Assembly (NCBI RefSeq): GCF_026151345.1
Contig: NZ_JAMQPR010000001.1
Coordinates: 3,110,676-3,174,675 of the forward strand
Direction of reading: 5' to 3'
Origin: Leptospira paudalimensis
GTDB taxonomy: Bacteria; Spirochaetota; Leptospiria; Leptospirales; Leptospiraceae
Length of the DNA stretch: 64,000 bases
The translations under genes and the position numbers were made by a program. Each line of letters starts with the position of its first letter. Within the stretch, counting starts at the first letter, position 1. The notes under the pieces are model-generated. The model worked only from the letters and a program-made list of their open reading frames with translations, searched no databases and was not told the DNA's origin. Shown here one piece after another: positions 54,454-64,000 of the stretch.

Positions 54454-55808
54454 TTATTTAAAAACTTCATTGTATCACCTAACAAAAGACCGATCTGCAG
54501 TCGTAATTGGATTAAATCATAACGGTTTTGGATTTCATTACGCATTACATCTCTAAGTCGTCTATCAACTGTTTGTAATTCAATAATTGATGCAGATCCT
54601 GTTTTATAAGCTTTTTCCATAATTTGATAATTTTCTTCTGCGATTCTTTTACTTTCGCGAGAAATATCATACAACTCAACTAGGTTATTATGTTGTTGGA
54701 TTAATTCAAACAAATACAATCCAGTATTTTCTCGTAAAAACTGAGATTGTGACTTTGCAAGTTTCACTTCAATTTTGGATTTATCAAATTCATTTTTGTC
54801 TAACCAACGATTGAATAAAGGAAATCGGAAGCCGAAATTTCCGCCTACATTTAAATCTGCATCAGATGATCTTGCATAAATACTATAATCATTTCTGCTA
54901 TAATCATATACTTGCATCGGATTTGTCCAAGTTCCACTAAGACCAGAATAAGATTCTCTTGTATTTTGATTGTAAATGTTTACAAAAAAATCAGGTACCC
55001 ATAATTCATTGAATCGAACCTGTTTTTGAATTTCTAAAATTTTGATTTGATTGACTGTTAAGATTAAATCAAAATTTACATCAGATAAATTTCTTTCAAA
55101 CTCAGCTAATGTTGATTCTAGAGGAAGGATTTTGTATTCTCTTTCAGGAATTTGTTTTAATGTAACATCTTTTAAAAGAAATTTTCTTCTAAAAATTGAT
55201 TGGCTTTTCTGTTGGTCAAGTCTAGATTTTATCGCATTGTACTTATAAAAGAAATAGTCAACCTTTGAGTTTTGAGTCACCAAATAAGACTCAATTCCTT
55301 GTTTATAAAGTTTTTGTACAGTTTGAAATTGTTTGTCTGCATCTGATTCATTTGAAAAATCATAATCATAAAAAGCCAAAAGTTTTAAAGTTTCTGCATA
55401 CTGAAACGCTTGGTCAAAAAGTTCTTTTTGGTAAAGAGCACGATATTCAAGGAGTAATCGTTCATATTCCAATTCTAGAATCATGTTGGTAAGGATTGTA
55501 TTACCTTGCTCCATAAAATTCCAGTTTAGATTTAATGTTGTACTCCAACCTTTCCGGTTGTATCCATCACCTCTAAGTGATTCAAAAAAAGGAGAATGTT
55601 CCAAATTTACGGAAGGCAAATAACGTAAATTACGGGTATCGATATCCACTTTTTTACGTTGGATTTCCATTTCCTTCAGTTTTAATTCATAAGACTTTTC
55701 TCCAACTAACTTCGGTAAATCATAGAAACTCACCACCTCTGCCAAAAGGTGGGAATTTGACATAATAAGCAGGATGATAAAACTTAGAATTTTCCGAGAA
55801 TCTGACAC
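54450..55808 (-). CDS. TolC-family outer-membrane channel protein
   Basis: 452 residues with signal ILSFIILLIMSNSHLLAE. Long periplasmic alpha-helical hairpins appear twice (LELEYERLLLEYRALYQ region and IAEENYQIMEKAYKTGSASIIELQTVDRRLRD), the classic TolC coiled-coil with the xTGSAS turn. Last gene of the minus-strand export operon; forms the outer-membrane exit of a type I secretion system with the HlyD protein and ABC exporters. Confidence 0.9.
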   Translation of the reverse strand: MSDSRKILSFIILLIMSNSHLLAEVVSFYDLPKLVGEKSYELKLKEMEIQRKKVDIDTRNLRYLPSVNLEHSPFFESLRGDGYNRKGWSTTLNLNWNFMEQGNTILTNMILELEYERLLLEYRALYQKELFDQAFQYAETLKLLAFYDYDFSNESDADKQFQTVQKLYKQGIESYLVTQNSKVDYFFYKYNAIKSRLDQQKSQSIFRRKFLLKDVTLKQIPEREYKILPLESTLAEFERNLSDVNFDLILTVNQIKILEIQKQVRFNELWVPDFFVNIYNQNTRESYSGLSGTWTNPMQVYDYSRNDYSIYARSSDADLNVGGNFGFRFPLFNRWLDKNEFDKSKIEVKLAKSQSQFLRENTGLYLFELIQQHNNLVELYDISRESKRIAEENYQIMEKAYKTGSASIIELQTVDRRLRDVMRNEIQNRYDLIQLRLQIGLLLGDTMKFLNN

Positions 55809-55816
55809 TAATTGAA

Positions 55817-58800
55817 TTATCGGATCGCTTCTTGTTTGGAATGAAGCAATTGGTAAATTCCGCCTTTGGAAAGTAACTCTTTGTGATTCCCTTTTGAATC
55901 CAATTTTCCACGTTCTAAAACGAAAATTTGGTCATAATTTCGGATGGTGTCCAATCGGTGAGCGACTGTTATGATTGTGGAATTTGCAAAAACGGAATTG
56001 ATATGTGACAGAATTCGCGATTCCGTCTCTTTATCGAGAGATGATGTTGGTTCATCTAATAATAGTAAGTTTGGTCTCTGTAAAAACAATCTAGCCAAGG
56101 ATATTCTTTGTTTTTGGCCACCTGAGAATAAAAAACCTCGGTCTGAAAATTCAGTATCATATCCCAAAGGTAACTTTACAATATCATCATGGATACACGC
56201 AAGTTTTGCTGCTTCTACCACTTCGCTTAGTGTTGCTTCAGGTTTTGTGATGGATATATTCTCTCGAACCGTTCCTGAAATGAATGGATTTTCTTGGAAA
56301 CAGACACCAATTTTAGTTCGTAAACTTGGTAACCAAATTTCATTGAGAGGAATATCATCAATTAAAATCTCACCTTGAGTAGGATTATACAATCCTAACA
56401 ATAGTTTTATGATTGTTGATTTGCCACTACCACTACGTCCAACAAAGGCAACTTTTTTTCCTGGTTGAATCTTGAGTGATAAATTACGAATTCCTGATTC
56501 TGGTTTTTGGCTGTCATAAGCGAAAAAAAGATTTTTGAATTCAATATTACCTTTTACCTCAGGTAAATCAACTTTGAATAAATTGTCCTTATCAGAGATT
56601 TCACTATCCAAGGATTCAAAACTTCTAAGCCGATTCCAAGCTACATTTGCTTTTTGAAACTTTAAAAAATCTTCATATAAAGATATCAATGGCGTTCGGA
56701 TATATGTGATCAATCCAACAATGGCATACAAAGTTCCCAAAGTCATTTGGTCATGTAAAATCAACAAACTACCGACCAATAAAACTATCACGATTGTTAT
56801 TTGTTTAAAAAACTCAGTATTCGCTGAAAGTAAATTTGAATAAAATAGTTTTTTCCCTTCGGAATTTAATTGAGCCGTTAGTCGTTTCTCAAAATCCCAT
56901 CTGTGTGAATATGTTGCCCCTAAATTTTTAATCGTTTCAAATCCATTGATTGATTCGATAAAATAACTTAATGTTTCAGCTCGTTTTAAAGATTCCTTTT
57001 TTGTTTCTTCAATGATTTTGGGTGATAAAAAACGTAAAACCAATATCTCGGGTATGATAAACAACATAATGATGACTAATAACACTGGAGATAAAAATAG
57101 GAATATAATGAAAACCAATGAACTAAAAATCAAATCGAAGATTTTCATAGCACCTTGGTCTGAAAAAAACAAAATCACTGATTCAATTTCCTCCCATCGA
57201 TTCAGAATTTCTCCTTTTCGATTTCTTTCAAAAAATGAAATTGGAAGTGAAATTAATTTAACTAAAAATCGTATAGCAATTGTTTGATTGACACGATTAC
57301 TTGTAAAAAATATTACATTCGATCGAAAATATCCCAAAAATGATTGTGCCAAACTTAATACTACTACTGACACAATGACTGGTAAGAAAAAATCTCGGCT
57401 TTCCTGTAATAATACAGCATCTATCAAGTATAAGTTGACTAAAGGTATAAATACTTCAAGTCCCTTCAAAATAAAACTAGCGAGTATACCTGCTTTCAAA
57501 TATTGAATCGCAGGTAAAAAGTATTCACTGATTCCATTAAAAAATCGATTTTTCCATTCCCATGATGAACTTGGAATCACTTTGGGAACAAAATAAATCA
57601 CAATCTCCGATGATTTTTTCTCCCATTCCTTTCGATTAAGAACAACTTCACCTATCTCTGGATCAAGAATTGTGACTGTCTTTTCTCCAATGTGTTTTAC
57701 GATTACATACTTTGAATTTTCTAAATAGGAAATTGTTGGAGATGAATTAATTTCCGATTCATGTTCCCGCCAATTAACAAAATAACAATTACCTTTTTCC
57801 TCTCCAAAACATTGTTTCCAATGGTAAGGCAAAATATCTGGATCAAAATCTGGAAACATTGGGTCTGAGTCATATTCAGCAAATGAATAACCCCAATACT
57901 TTAGAATCATCTTACGGCATACATCACCTGATTGGAATTTTCCTTCTTGGAATAAAAATGGAAAAGAAATCTGATTTCGAATTGGTGGTGAAAATTTTAA
58001 TTTAGGTAAAAAATGAAACTTATCTTCTTCATAAACATTCGTTTGTTCAAAATCATCTTCATTTGATTTTTCACCTAAATTAAGTTTCCTTTCACTCATG
58101 ATTGAGCGAATTGTAATTAGCAAACTCTCAGATTTTTTAAAGAATTGTTCGGCGCTTTTAGAAGATAACTCATAAACGAAACTATCTTCCACTGCAGTTA
58201 CTGTAGCATTCCTTACTTTTTTTTCCAGAACACCCATTTCACCGAGGACAGATCCCGCTTCTACAAATGAGAAATAATCATTTTGCCACGTTGATTTTGT
58301 TACTTTAAACTTACCTGACTTGATAAAAAATAACGATGAACTTTTTGAACCTTCTTTAATCAATACCTGGCCAGAATTTATTTTTCTTTTGACTAATAAT
58401 TTTGAAAGTTCTTGGATTTCAGAATTAGATAATTTTCGAAAATAAGGATGAATTCTAAGTTCATCTCTTAATTGAACATTTTCTTTATAATCCTCCCAAA
58501 TTCGTTTTCGATCTTTATCAGAATTGATGAATTTTAAAAAAGATGTAGTAGATAGTGTTAATACTTTGGAATTTTCTTCAATGTAGTATAATTGTTTTCC
58601 AAGGGAATCTGAAGTGAATTCAGAAATTCCATAAAGAGACTCTTCCTTTAATGTTTTAATCAATAACTCATTTTGATTGATTTTTAGTTTTATTTGAATT
58701 CTACCCGTTTCTAACAATAAAATGGGAGTTGGGTCGTTTTCATTTCCTCCTATTTTATCTCCAGCTACTAATGATCTAAATTCAAAGAATGAAATTATTT

Positions 58801-58882
58801 TTTTTTGATCTGCAGAAGATAGTTGAGATAAAAAACTATCTTCTTTTACTAAATCTGAAATATCTTTGAAATTACGTTTCAA
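55817..58882 (-). CDS. Type I secretion ABC exporter with two cyclic-nucleotide-binding-like domains
   Basis: 1021 residues. About 1-130 and 140-280 are two CRP-like (cNMP-binding) domains (SGKFKVTKSTWQNDYFSFVEAGSVLG-type strands: EAGSVLGEMGVLEKK). About 310-445 is a C39-like domain (CRKMILKYWGYSF, VIVKHIGEKTVTILDPEIGEV) in which the Cys aligns with the second, non-catalytic Cys and the usual His is Lys, so it is probably inactive. About 455-740 is the ABC transmembrane domain, then the ATPase: Walker A FVGRSGSGKSTIIK, signature FSGGQKQRISLA, Walker B LLLLDEPTSSLD, H-loop AHRLD. Lies 2 bp after the HlyD gene. Confidence 0.9.
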   Translation of the reverse strand: MKRNFKDISDLVKEDSFLSQLSSADQKKIISFFEFRSLVAGDKIGGNENDPTPILLLETGRIQIKLKINQNELLIKTLKEESLYGISEFTSDSLGKQLYYIEENSKVLTLSTTSFLKFINSDKDRKRIWEDYKENVQLRDELRIHPYFRKLSNSEIQELSKLLVKRKINSGQVLIKEGSKSSSLFFIKSGKFKVTKSTWQNDYFSFVEAGSVLGEMGVLEKKVRNATVTAVEDSFVYELSSKSAEQFFKKSESLLITIRSIMSERKLNLGEKSNEDDFEQTNVYEEDKFHFLPKLKFSPPIRNQISFPFLFQEGKFQSGDVCRKMILKYWGYSFAEYDSDPMFPDFDPDILPYHWKQCFGEEKGNCYFVNWREHESEINSSPTISYLENSKYVIVKHIGEKTVTILDPEIGEVVLNRKEWEKKSSEIVIYFVPKVIPSSSWEWKNRFFNGISEYFLPAIQYLKAGILASFILKGLEVFIPLVNLYLIDAVLLQESRDFFLPVIVSVVVLSLAQSFLGYFRSNVIFFTSNRVNQTIAIRFLVKLISLPISFFERNRKGEILNRWEEIESVILFFSDQGAMKIFDLIFSSLVFIIFLFLSPVLLVIIMLFIIPEILVLRFLSPKIIEETKKESLKRAETLSYFIESINGFETIKNLGATYSHRWDFEKRLTAQLNSEGKKLFYSNLLSANTEFFKQITIVIVLLVGSLLILHDQMTLGTLYAIVGLITYIRTPLISLYEDFLKFQKANVAWNRLRSFESLDSEISDKDNLFKVDLPEVKGNIEFKNLFFAYDSQKPESGIRNLSLKIQPGKKVAFVGRSGSGKSTIIKLLLGLYNPTQGEILIDDIPLNEIWLPSLRTKIGVCFQENPFISGTVRENISITKPEATLSEVVEAAKLACIHDDIVKLPLGYDTEFSDRGFLFSGGQKQRISLARLFLQRPNLLLLDEPTSSLDKETESRILSHINSVFANSTIITVAHRLDTIRNYDQIFVLERGKLDSKGNHKELLSKGGIYQLLHSKQEAIR

Positions 58883-58884
58883 AT

Positions 58885-59988
58885 TTAATTCCTTGGATCA
58901 GCGTAACGAAATAAAATTTGATAAATGTTTTTTCTATCAATGACAATGTCTGCTACAACTTTTAATCCTGGGAATAACTGAAATTTTTTACCATCTTGGT
59001 TTAAATCTTGTGTTCCCAAAACTAAAATCACACTAAACGAATCCTTCTCTTTTGTATTTGGTATGATTTGAGAAACAATTCCTTCTACGACACCAAAATC
59101 ATTTTGGTGAAATGCTTTTACTTTAATCACTGCAGACAGTCCAAGTTTTACAGCACCAATGTCTTTACTACTAACTTCAACGATTGCTTCCAATGGCTGG
59201 CCTTCTTCCATAAGTGAAGCCACTGTTTGTCCACGAATGATGTTTTGACCTACGTTATTAACAGCTAATTCACCAATCACACCAGAAAAAGGCATACGAA
59301 TTACCGCATTGGCAACTCTTTCCTTTTTTAATTTGGTATCTCCGCGAAGACTTGCGATTATATTTTCTTCTCGTTGGATTTCATCTTTTAAGTTTCCAAA
59401 TTCTTCATTAAACTCTAATAAACTTTGGTCATAAATGAACTTTGCACCAACTCCATTTTGAAAATCCATATAAGCTTTTTTTAAACTTACAAACTTACTT
59501 AATACTCCTCCAGATAAGGAAGAGCCGGAATTGTTTTCTAAATTATAAGCTAAATTTTTTGAAATTTTTTCAGCTTCACGTTTATTACGAATTAACCTTT
59601 GTAATTTTTTTTCTTCGTAATCCAAATTATTCGCATCTTTAGAAAGTTCGATTTGTTGTTCTGAAAATTCTAATTCCATAATGGGATCTCCTTTTTTAAG
59701 AAAATCACCTGATTTTACATACAAATTCGTGAGTGTACCTGTTTCTAATGCTTCTACTACATGATAATTGCCTTTGGGGCGAATGTTACCATTTGCTTGT
59801 ACGACAACATCAACTCGTCCAAAAACTAAAAACAAAACAAAACAAAAAAAGAATACAGCGATGAGGTATATGCCCTTCTTTTCCCAATTTGGTGCTGGAT
59901 GTTTCAGTAATTCATCATAGTAAGAAGCAGAATGCCTAGATTCCCAATTGGAATCTGTTTCTTTTAAGTTCTTAAATTTTTTAAACAT
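58885..59988 (-). CDS. HlyD-family membrane-fusion adaptor
   Basis: 367 residues. One N-terminal membrane helix (about 39-58), a biotinyl-lipoyl-like half (NGNIRPKGNYHVVEALETG), a coiled-coil hairpin (about 110-215), second lipoyl half and beta-barrel (MPFSGVIGELAVNNVGQNI, VIKVKAFHQNDFG, FPGLKVVADIVIDRK). Bridges the ABC exporter to TolC. Start overlaps the preceding ABC gene by 8 bp. Confidence 0.92.
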   Translation of the reverse strand: MFKKFKNLKETDSNWESRHSASYYDELLKHPAPNWEKKGIYLIAVFFFCFVLFLVFGRVDVVVQANGNIRPKGNYHVVEALETGTLTNLYVKSGDFLKKGDPIMELEFSEQQIELSKDANNLDYEEKKLQRLIRNKREAEKISKNLAYNLENNSGSSLSGGVLSKFVSLKKAYMDFQNGVGAKFIYDQSLLEFNEEFGNLKDEIQREENIIASLRGDTKLKKERVANAVIRMPFSGVIGELAVNNVGQNIIRGQTVASLMEEGQPLEAIVEVSSKDIGAVKLGLSAVIKVKAFHQNDFGVVEGIVSQIIPNTKEKDSFSVILVLGTQDLNQDGKKFQLFPGLKVVADIVIDRKNIYQILFRYADPRN

Positions 59989-62900
59989 GGCTTTCCTCTT
60001 CGGTTAAGGTAGGAAACAAATGATAGTAATAACCTTTTGTTTGGATCAATTCAGCATGTGTACCCATTTCAACGATACGACCTTCATCAAGGACAATGAT
60101 TTTATCTGCACTCACTGTACTATGTAGTCGATGGGAGATTTGAATGACTGTTCGATCCAAAAAAACAGTCTCCCATTGTGATTGAATATGAGCTTCCGTT
60201 TCTGAGTCCAATGCAGAAGTAGGTTCATCTAAAAATAGAATACTTGGATTCGTTACTAAAGCACGTGCTATCGCAAGTCTTTGTTTTTGACCTCCCGATA
60301 ATCCAACTCCAGACTCACCAATTTTGGTTTCATATTTCATCGGAAATCTATCCACAAACTGATCAACAGAAGCCAACTTGGCACCAGCCAATAATGATTC
60401 CATAAGGAGCGATGGATTTTTTTTAGATAAATTTTCTGTTATCGTTCCAGAGAATAAAATAGGATTTTGTTCTACTGCACCAAATTGGATTCTTACTTCT
60501 TCTGGATCAAGTGTAGATAAATCAAACGAATCAACAAACACTTTCCCTTTCGTTGGAGAAAGTGTTCCCATCATAATTCGCATCATAGTCGATTTTCCAC
60601 ACCCACTTCGACCTACGATTGCAATTTTTTCTCCTGCTTCTATATCTAAATTGATATCTTTTAGAATTTCAGGAGAACCTTCCGAGTATCGAAAACTTAC
60701 ATTGTCTAATTTAATTCTACCCGACAATCTCGGAAGCTCACCAAACGGTCGTAAACTGATAGTTTCACCTGGAAGTGAATAAATTTCTGTGAGTCTCATA
60801 CGAGATTCTCTTAACTCGTTTAAATCCTCATACAAATGGCATAATCTTACGATTGGTTCCATGAGTAAGGAATAAAGGATTAAAAAACCTAAAAAACTTC
60901 CCAGTGATAAATGTTCATCTAAAACAAGATTCACTCCATAAGCGATGACTGAAATCAAACCAATTTGCTCAAAGAATTTGCTTATCAATTCAAGGATGTG
61001 TACTCTTTTTCCCACTCTTAAGTTTGTTAAGATTGTCCTTGCAATTTCATTTAATCCTTTTGCAAGATAACGACTTTCGATCGAAGAAGCTTTGATCAAT
61101 TGAATTCCTGAAAACAAAGATAGAAAAAAGGAAGTTGTTTTTTTCTTTGATTCAAAACTATGTTTTTGCAACTTTTTGATTTTTGAACTGGAACGAACAA
61201 CAACGATTGCATAAACGATTAGAAAAAATAATCCGACAAATGATAATCCACCATCCAATCGAAATAAAATGAATAAATAAATTGGAAGTGTGATAAGATC
61301 CAAAATTAAAAACAAACCCGATCTTTGTGTGATTTCTAAAATTCTTTGGTTTTCTTTTAGTCTTTGTGTAAAATCTCCAGTTTCAAATTTACGAAACTCT
61401 GGAAGTGTTAAATTCAAGATATGTTGAAAAAAACGAACAAAGTAATTATATTCCAAATTTTGCATGAGTCCAATGGAAATCAAATTTCGGAACAGGGAAA
61501 ACAAGGATTGAAAAAGTACAGAAAGAGTTACTCCAAATACAATTGTAAATAAAAAGTTACGATCAGAAAAAACTAAAACTTGGTCAACAATCTGGCGTAT
61601 TAAATAAGGTAACGAAAGGGATAAGATTGCTGAAAAAAAAGTAGCTACCATTACCCAACGAATTTCTTTCTTTTTGGGACTAAATAACATCCTAAGTTCT
61701 TTAAAAAAACTAATCAAACTCACTTCTGCTGACAAACTGCTTGGAGCAAGAGAAAATTGTAAAATCACACCATCCCATAGTTTTAGAAATTGTTCAGTCG
61801 ATAATTCATACACACCTTTAATGGGATGTGAGATTAATATTGCATCTAACTCTAAATCAACTAAATACAATAAACATGGTATATTTTCATCATCAGTGAT
61901 GAATACAGGATTCTCTAAACTATTTAATTCTGAAAAAGGAATATGAAGTTGTTTTGTTAAAAAACCAAGTTTTTCTAATTCGATTGCTAATTCAAAAATT
62001 CCAGGAACAATATTTCGACTCAGTTCATTTTTAATTCTAATTTTCCAATTTGAAGGGAGTGCTTTGTCAAAAGTCCTTAATGCCAACTCAGAACAAACCA
62101 AACCAACAAGGCTCATTTGGTCTGTAGTCACTTGTTCAATTAAAATCGTTCGAGTTGTTTTTCTGATTTCAAATCGTTTAGAAACAAAAGGACGAATTGA
62201 ATTTTCTTCTTTTTCTTTGGATTTATATGTGGAATACCGTAAGAGTCTTGATTGGACAATCTCTTCAAGTTTGTTCCCTTTTTCCGCACCAATAACCTTA
62301 CGAAAAACATTTCCTGGAATTTGATAGAGTTCTGAGTCTTCTGCTGTGATGGCACTTGCTAATCTTTTTTGTTGTTTAAAGATTGCAATTTCACCAAGTA
62401 TATCCCCAGATTTCATGATCGAGATGATTTTCCTCGGATTTTCAGTTCTGATTTGAACTTTTCCAGAACGGACGATGTATGCTGATTCTCCAGACTCACC
62501 TTCAACAAAAATGAATTCACCTTGAGGAACTTTAATGAGTTGTATCGATTTTAAAATGGATTTGATTTCTTCAGGAGATAATTCATCAAAAAAACTTAGT
62601 TTGCGAACGTAATGGAATTTTTCTTGTTCTTCTTCTCTATGTTTTGCTTTTTCTGCAATTTCAGGATGAGATTCAACTAACTTTAAAAAACGAGAAGTTG
62701 GTAATAACAAAACAATAGAAGGTTCAAGTGCGTAATAATCATGTTTTGATGGAGTTTTTGTTAAAGTGATCCGTTCTCCTATCGACTCACCTTCTTCAAC
62801 GAATGCATACCTTCCTAAATGAAGATCCTCTTTGTTTTGTTTCATTCCAAATTTGCCAGTGAGAACAAAATGAATGTACTCAGGCATTTGGTTTGCTTTG

Positions 62901-63046
62901 ATTAATATTTGTCCAATCCGAACAAATTTGACTTCAATAAAAGGAATTAGTGATTCTCGTTCCGAATCGTCTAACTCTGCTAATAAATAATTAGATCGAA
63001 ATACATTTCGAATTTTTTCAAGATTACGCCTAACTTCTGATTGCAT
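59981..63046 (-). CDS. Type I secretion ABC exporter with two cyclic-nucleotide-binding-like domains, second copy
   Basis: 1021 residues, same layout and length as the gene at 55817. N-terminal cNMP-like domains (VRIGQILIKANQMPEYIHFV, QGEFIFVEGESGESAYIVRSG with KSGDILGEIAIFKQQ) are followed by a degenerate C39-like region (ENIPCLLYLVDLELDAILI, where the Cys/His pair is not conserved), membrane domain (about 450-730) and ATPase: IVGRSGCGKSTMM, LSGGQKQRLAIARA, ILFLDEPTSALD, SHRLH. It immediately follows the methyltransferase gene. The two ABC proteins may act as a heterodimer. Confidence 0.9.
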   Translation of the reverse strand: MQSEVRRNLEKIRNVFRSNYLLAELDDSERESLIPFIEVKFVRIGQILIKANQMPEYIHFVLTGKFGMKQNKEDLHLGRYAFVEEGESIGERITLTKTPSKHDYYALEPSIVLLLPTSRFLKLVESHPEIAEKAKHREEEQEKFHYVRKLSFFDELSPEEIKSILKSIQLIKVPQGEFIFVEGESGESAYIVRSGKVQIRTENPRKIISIMKSGDILGEIAIFKQQKRLASAITAEDSELYQIPGNVFRKVIGAEKGNKLEEIVQSRLLRYSTYKSKEKEENSIRPFVSKRFEIRKTTRTILIEQVTTDQMSLVGLVCSELALRTFDKALPSNWKIRIKNELSRNIVPGIFELAIELEKLGFLTKQLHIPFSELNSLENPVFITDDENIPCLLYLVDLELDAILISHPIKGVYELSTEQFLKLWDGVILQFSLAPSSLSAEVSLISFFKELRMLFSPKKKEIRWVMVATFFSAILSLSLPYLIRQIVDQVLVFSDRNFLFTIVFGVTLSVLFQSLFSLFRNLISIGLMQNLEYNYFVRFFQHILNLTLPEFRKFETGDFTQRLKENQRILEITQRSGLFLILDLITLPIYLFILFRLDGGLSFVGLFFLIVYAIVVVRSSSKIKKLQKHSFESKKKTTSFFLSLFSGIQLIKASSIESRYLAKGLNEIARTILTNLRVGKRVHILELISKFFEQIGLISVIAYGVNLVLDEHLSLGSFLGFLILYSLLMEPIVRLCHLYEDLNELRESRMRLTEIYSLPGETISLRPFGELPRLSGRIKLDNVSFRYSEGSPEILKDINLDIEAGEKIAIVGRSGCGKSTMMRIMMGTLSPTKGKVFVDSFDLSTLDPEEVRIQFGAVEQNPILFSGTITENLSKKNPSLLMESLLAGAKLASVDQFVDRFPMKYETKIGESGVGLSGGQKQRLAIARALVTNPSILFLDEPTSALDSETEAHIQSQWETVFLDRTVIQISHRLHSTVSADKIIVLDEGRIVEMGTHAELIQTKGYYYHLFPTLTEEESHV

Positions 63047-64000
63047 TTATTTTTCTGCTAACATGAGCATATGAGTCACAGGGAAATCATAAGGGTTCAA
63101 ATCGGTGATTTGTTTTGGATTTGGGATCCTCGGTAAATATAGTTTTATTTTGCCTTCATAACGATTTTTAACGAGCCATTCATTTCGATAGGCACGAGAA
63201 TTTGGGGAAATTTTAAATCCAATTGATTCTAATTGTTCTTTCCATTCGTTAAAACTCCAAAAACAAAAGGACTCGTGCATTTCACTTTTCCAATTGTCTG
63301 TATAATCTTTTTTTGAGATGTATTCGCAGATATCTTTGAGTTTCATACGGTGGTATTCTATACCATCGACTAAAATGGAGGTCGTCCTAAGCACATAACC
63401 TTCCTCTTTGCGAAAGTCTTGTTGGAATTGGAAAAATCTTTCTTTCGTCGATAGGGATTCCAAGTATTCTTTGAAACTAACAAAATCCTCTGGACCAAGT
63501 CCTTGGTTTGTACTCGAATCCTCTTCCATCCAGACATAAACTTCCGTTTCTTTGTCTTCTGGACCCACAACATCCCGGTTGATCCAAACCCCTCCATAAA
63601 CAAGTTCCTCAAAACGGTTTTTGATAAATGCCAGTAGTTGTGACCGGTCACCGTACGATTCGATTTCATGGGTAAGAGAGGATGTATGTATGGCATTCAT
63701 ACTGAGAGGTGGATACACAAGTCCACTCACTGCATTTTTACGCAAAAAAAAGACATTGGGATTTTGGAACTCACCATTTTCTTTTCTTTGTTCACAGATA
63801 TGGTAAAGATGGCGGGCGATTTCCACTCCATAAAAATCTGATTCCGTATACTTAGGATCTTGGCAGACAAGTTTGATCCATGAACCAACAGCACAACCGA
63901 TGTCCCCAATTCGACCAGGTTTCAAAAAAGGAATCGTTTCTTGGAATTTGAGTTCTGCGATTTCATCCATCTCACGGACATAGGTATTATAATCCCGAGA
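63047..64000 (-). CDS. SAM-dependent methyltransferase, 5' end outside window
   Basis: The frame is open to the right edge (318 codons), with RDYNTYVRE before the internal ATG at 63970, so the N-terminus lies beyond the window. Rossmann motifs: GRIGDIGCAVGSWIKLV (SAM loop), DFYGVEI, MNAIHTSSLTHEI, and VYGGVWINRDVVGPED. First visible gene of the export operon; ABC exporter start follows its stop directly. It may methylate a substrate of that exporter; inferred from context only. Confidence 0.85.
   Translation of the reverse strand, partial: SRDYNTYVREMDEIAELKFQETIPFLKPGRIGDIGCAVGSWIKLVCQDPKYTESDFYGVEIARHLYHICEQRKENGEFQNPNVFFLRKNAVSGLVYPPLSMNAIHTSSLTHEIESYGDRSQLLAFIKNRFEELVYGGVWINRDVVGPEDKETEVYVWMEEDSSTNQGLGPEDFVSFKEYLESLSTKERFFQFQQDFRKEEGYVLRTTSILVDGIEYHRMKLKDICEYISKKDYTDNWKSEMHESFCFWSFNEWKEQLESIGFKISPNSRAYRNEWLVKNRYEGKIKLYLPRIPNPKQITDLNPYDFPVTHMLMLAEK

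Noticed and set aside
55817..63046. Active C39 peptidase domains (bacteriocin leader cleavage)
   Set aside because: The catalytic Cys and His positions are not conserved in either protein, so leader cleavage is not supported.
1..64000. CRISPR arrays, tRNA or rRNA genes, insertion sequences
   Set aside because: No spaced direct repeats, cloverleaf or transposase-like frames were noticed on reading; this was not a computed search.

Overview
The window looks like a chromosomal segment of a free-living (saprophyte-like) Leptospira. Supporting signs are the low G+C, many short lipoproteins with loose spirochaetal lipoboxes, a DUF1554 lipoprotein typical of Leptospira, frequent TTG starts, and dense ATGA-overlapping gene pairs. 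No rRNA, tRNA, insertion sequence, phage or CRISPR array was recognised. The species call is inference from style and families, not from a search.

Layout. 1-10000 (mostly plus): the start of an SRPBCC gene, a secreted hydrolase, a receiver-PAS protein, an arylamine N-acetyltransferase, a lipoprotein, then an unusual DUF805 / FAD oxidase / methyltransferase fusion coupled to an unknown protein, an alpha/beta hydrolase and an SH3-like protein. 10000-19500: mostly minus-strand lipoproteins (Gly/His-rich tail, ankyrin, DUF1554, ZU5-like, tail-collar-like), a HXXEE membrane protein, a lactonase-type beta-propeller gene broken by one in-frame TAG, and plus-strand esterase, WG-repeat and DUF3995 genes. 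19900-23400: RibD/DHFR-like, DUF2200, BamE-like, HEFTH metallopeptidase-like and DUF4256 genes. 23400-33400: a MASE1-CHASE hybrid kinase, an SRPBCC/AraC divergent pair, a creBCD system with a probable poly-T frameshift at the start of creC, a DUF4349 lipoprotein and a U32-family protein.

33500-47300 is the most informative region. It holds a nitrous oxide reduction locus: an outer-membrane barrel, a c-type cytochrome and two small paired membrane proteins, then a divergent bacteriohemerythrin, then fasciclin lipoprotein, cytochrome c lipoprotein, nosZ, a nosB-like gene, nosL, nosD, nosF and nosY. After these come a Cys/His-rich protein, a lipoprotein, and a fusion of a PCu(A)C-type copper-binding domain, a His-rich linker and a Met-rich outer-membrane barrel. 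Two perfect FNR-type palindromes sit between the hemerythrin and nos genes, and a third near-perfect one precedes the Cys/His-rich gene. The reading is an oxygen- or NO-responsive N2O respiration regulon with its own copper supply. The NosZ carries a lipoprotein-type Sec signal, and no nir or nor genes are present in the window.

47300-54450: a GNAT gene flanked by inverted copies of a dispersed GC-rich repeat, a padR-chrA pair preceded by a 42-bp palindrome that covers the padR start, then DinB, GNAT, PaiB-like, an FAD-dependent dehydrogenase and lipoproteins. 54450-64000 (minus): a compact export operon of methyltransferase, ABC exporter, HlyD adaptor, second ABC exporter and TolC. Both ABC proteins carry two N-terminal cyclic-nucleotide-binding-like domains and peptidase-like domains that appear to lack catalytic residues.
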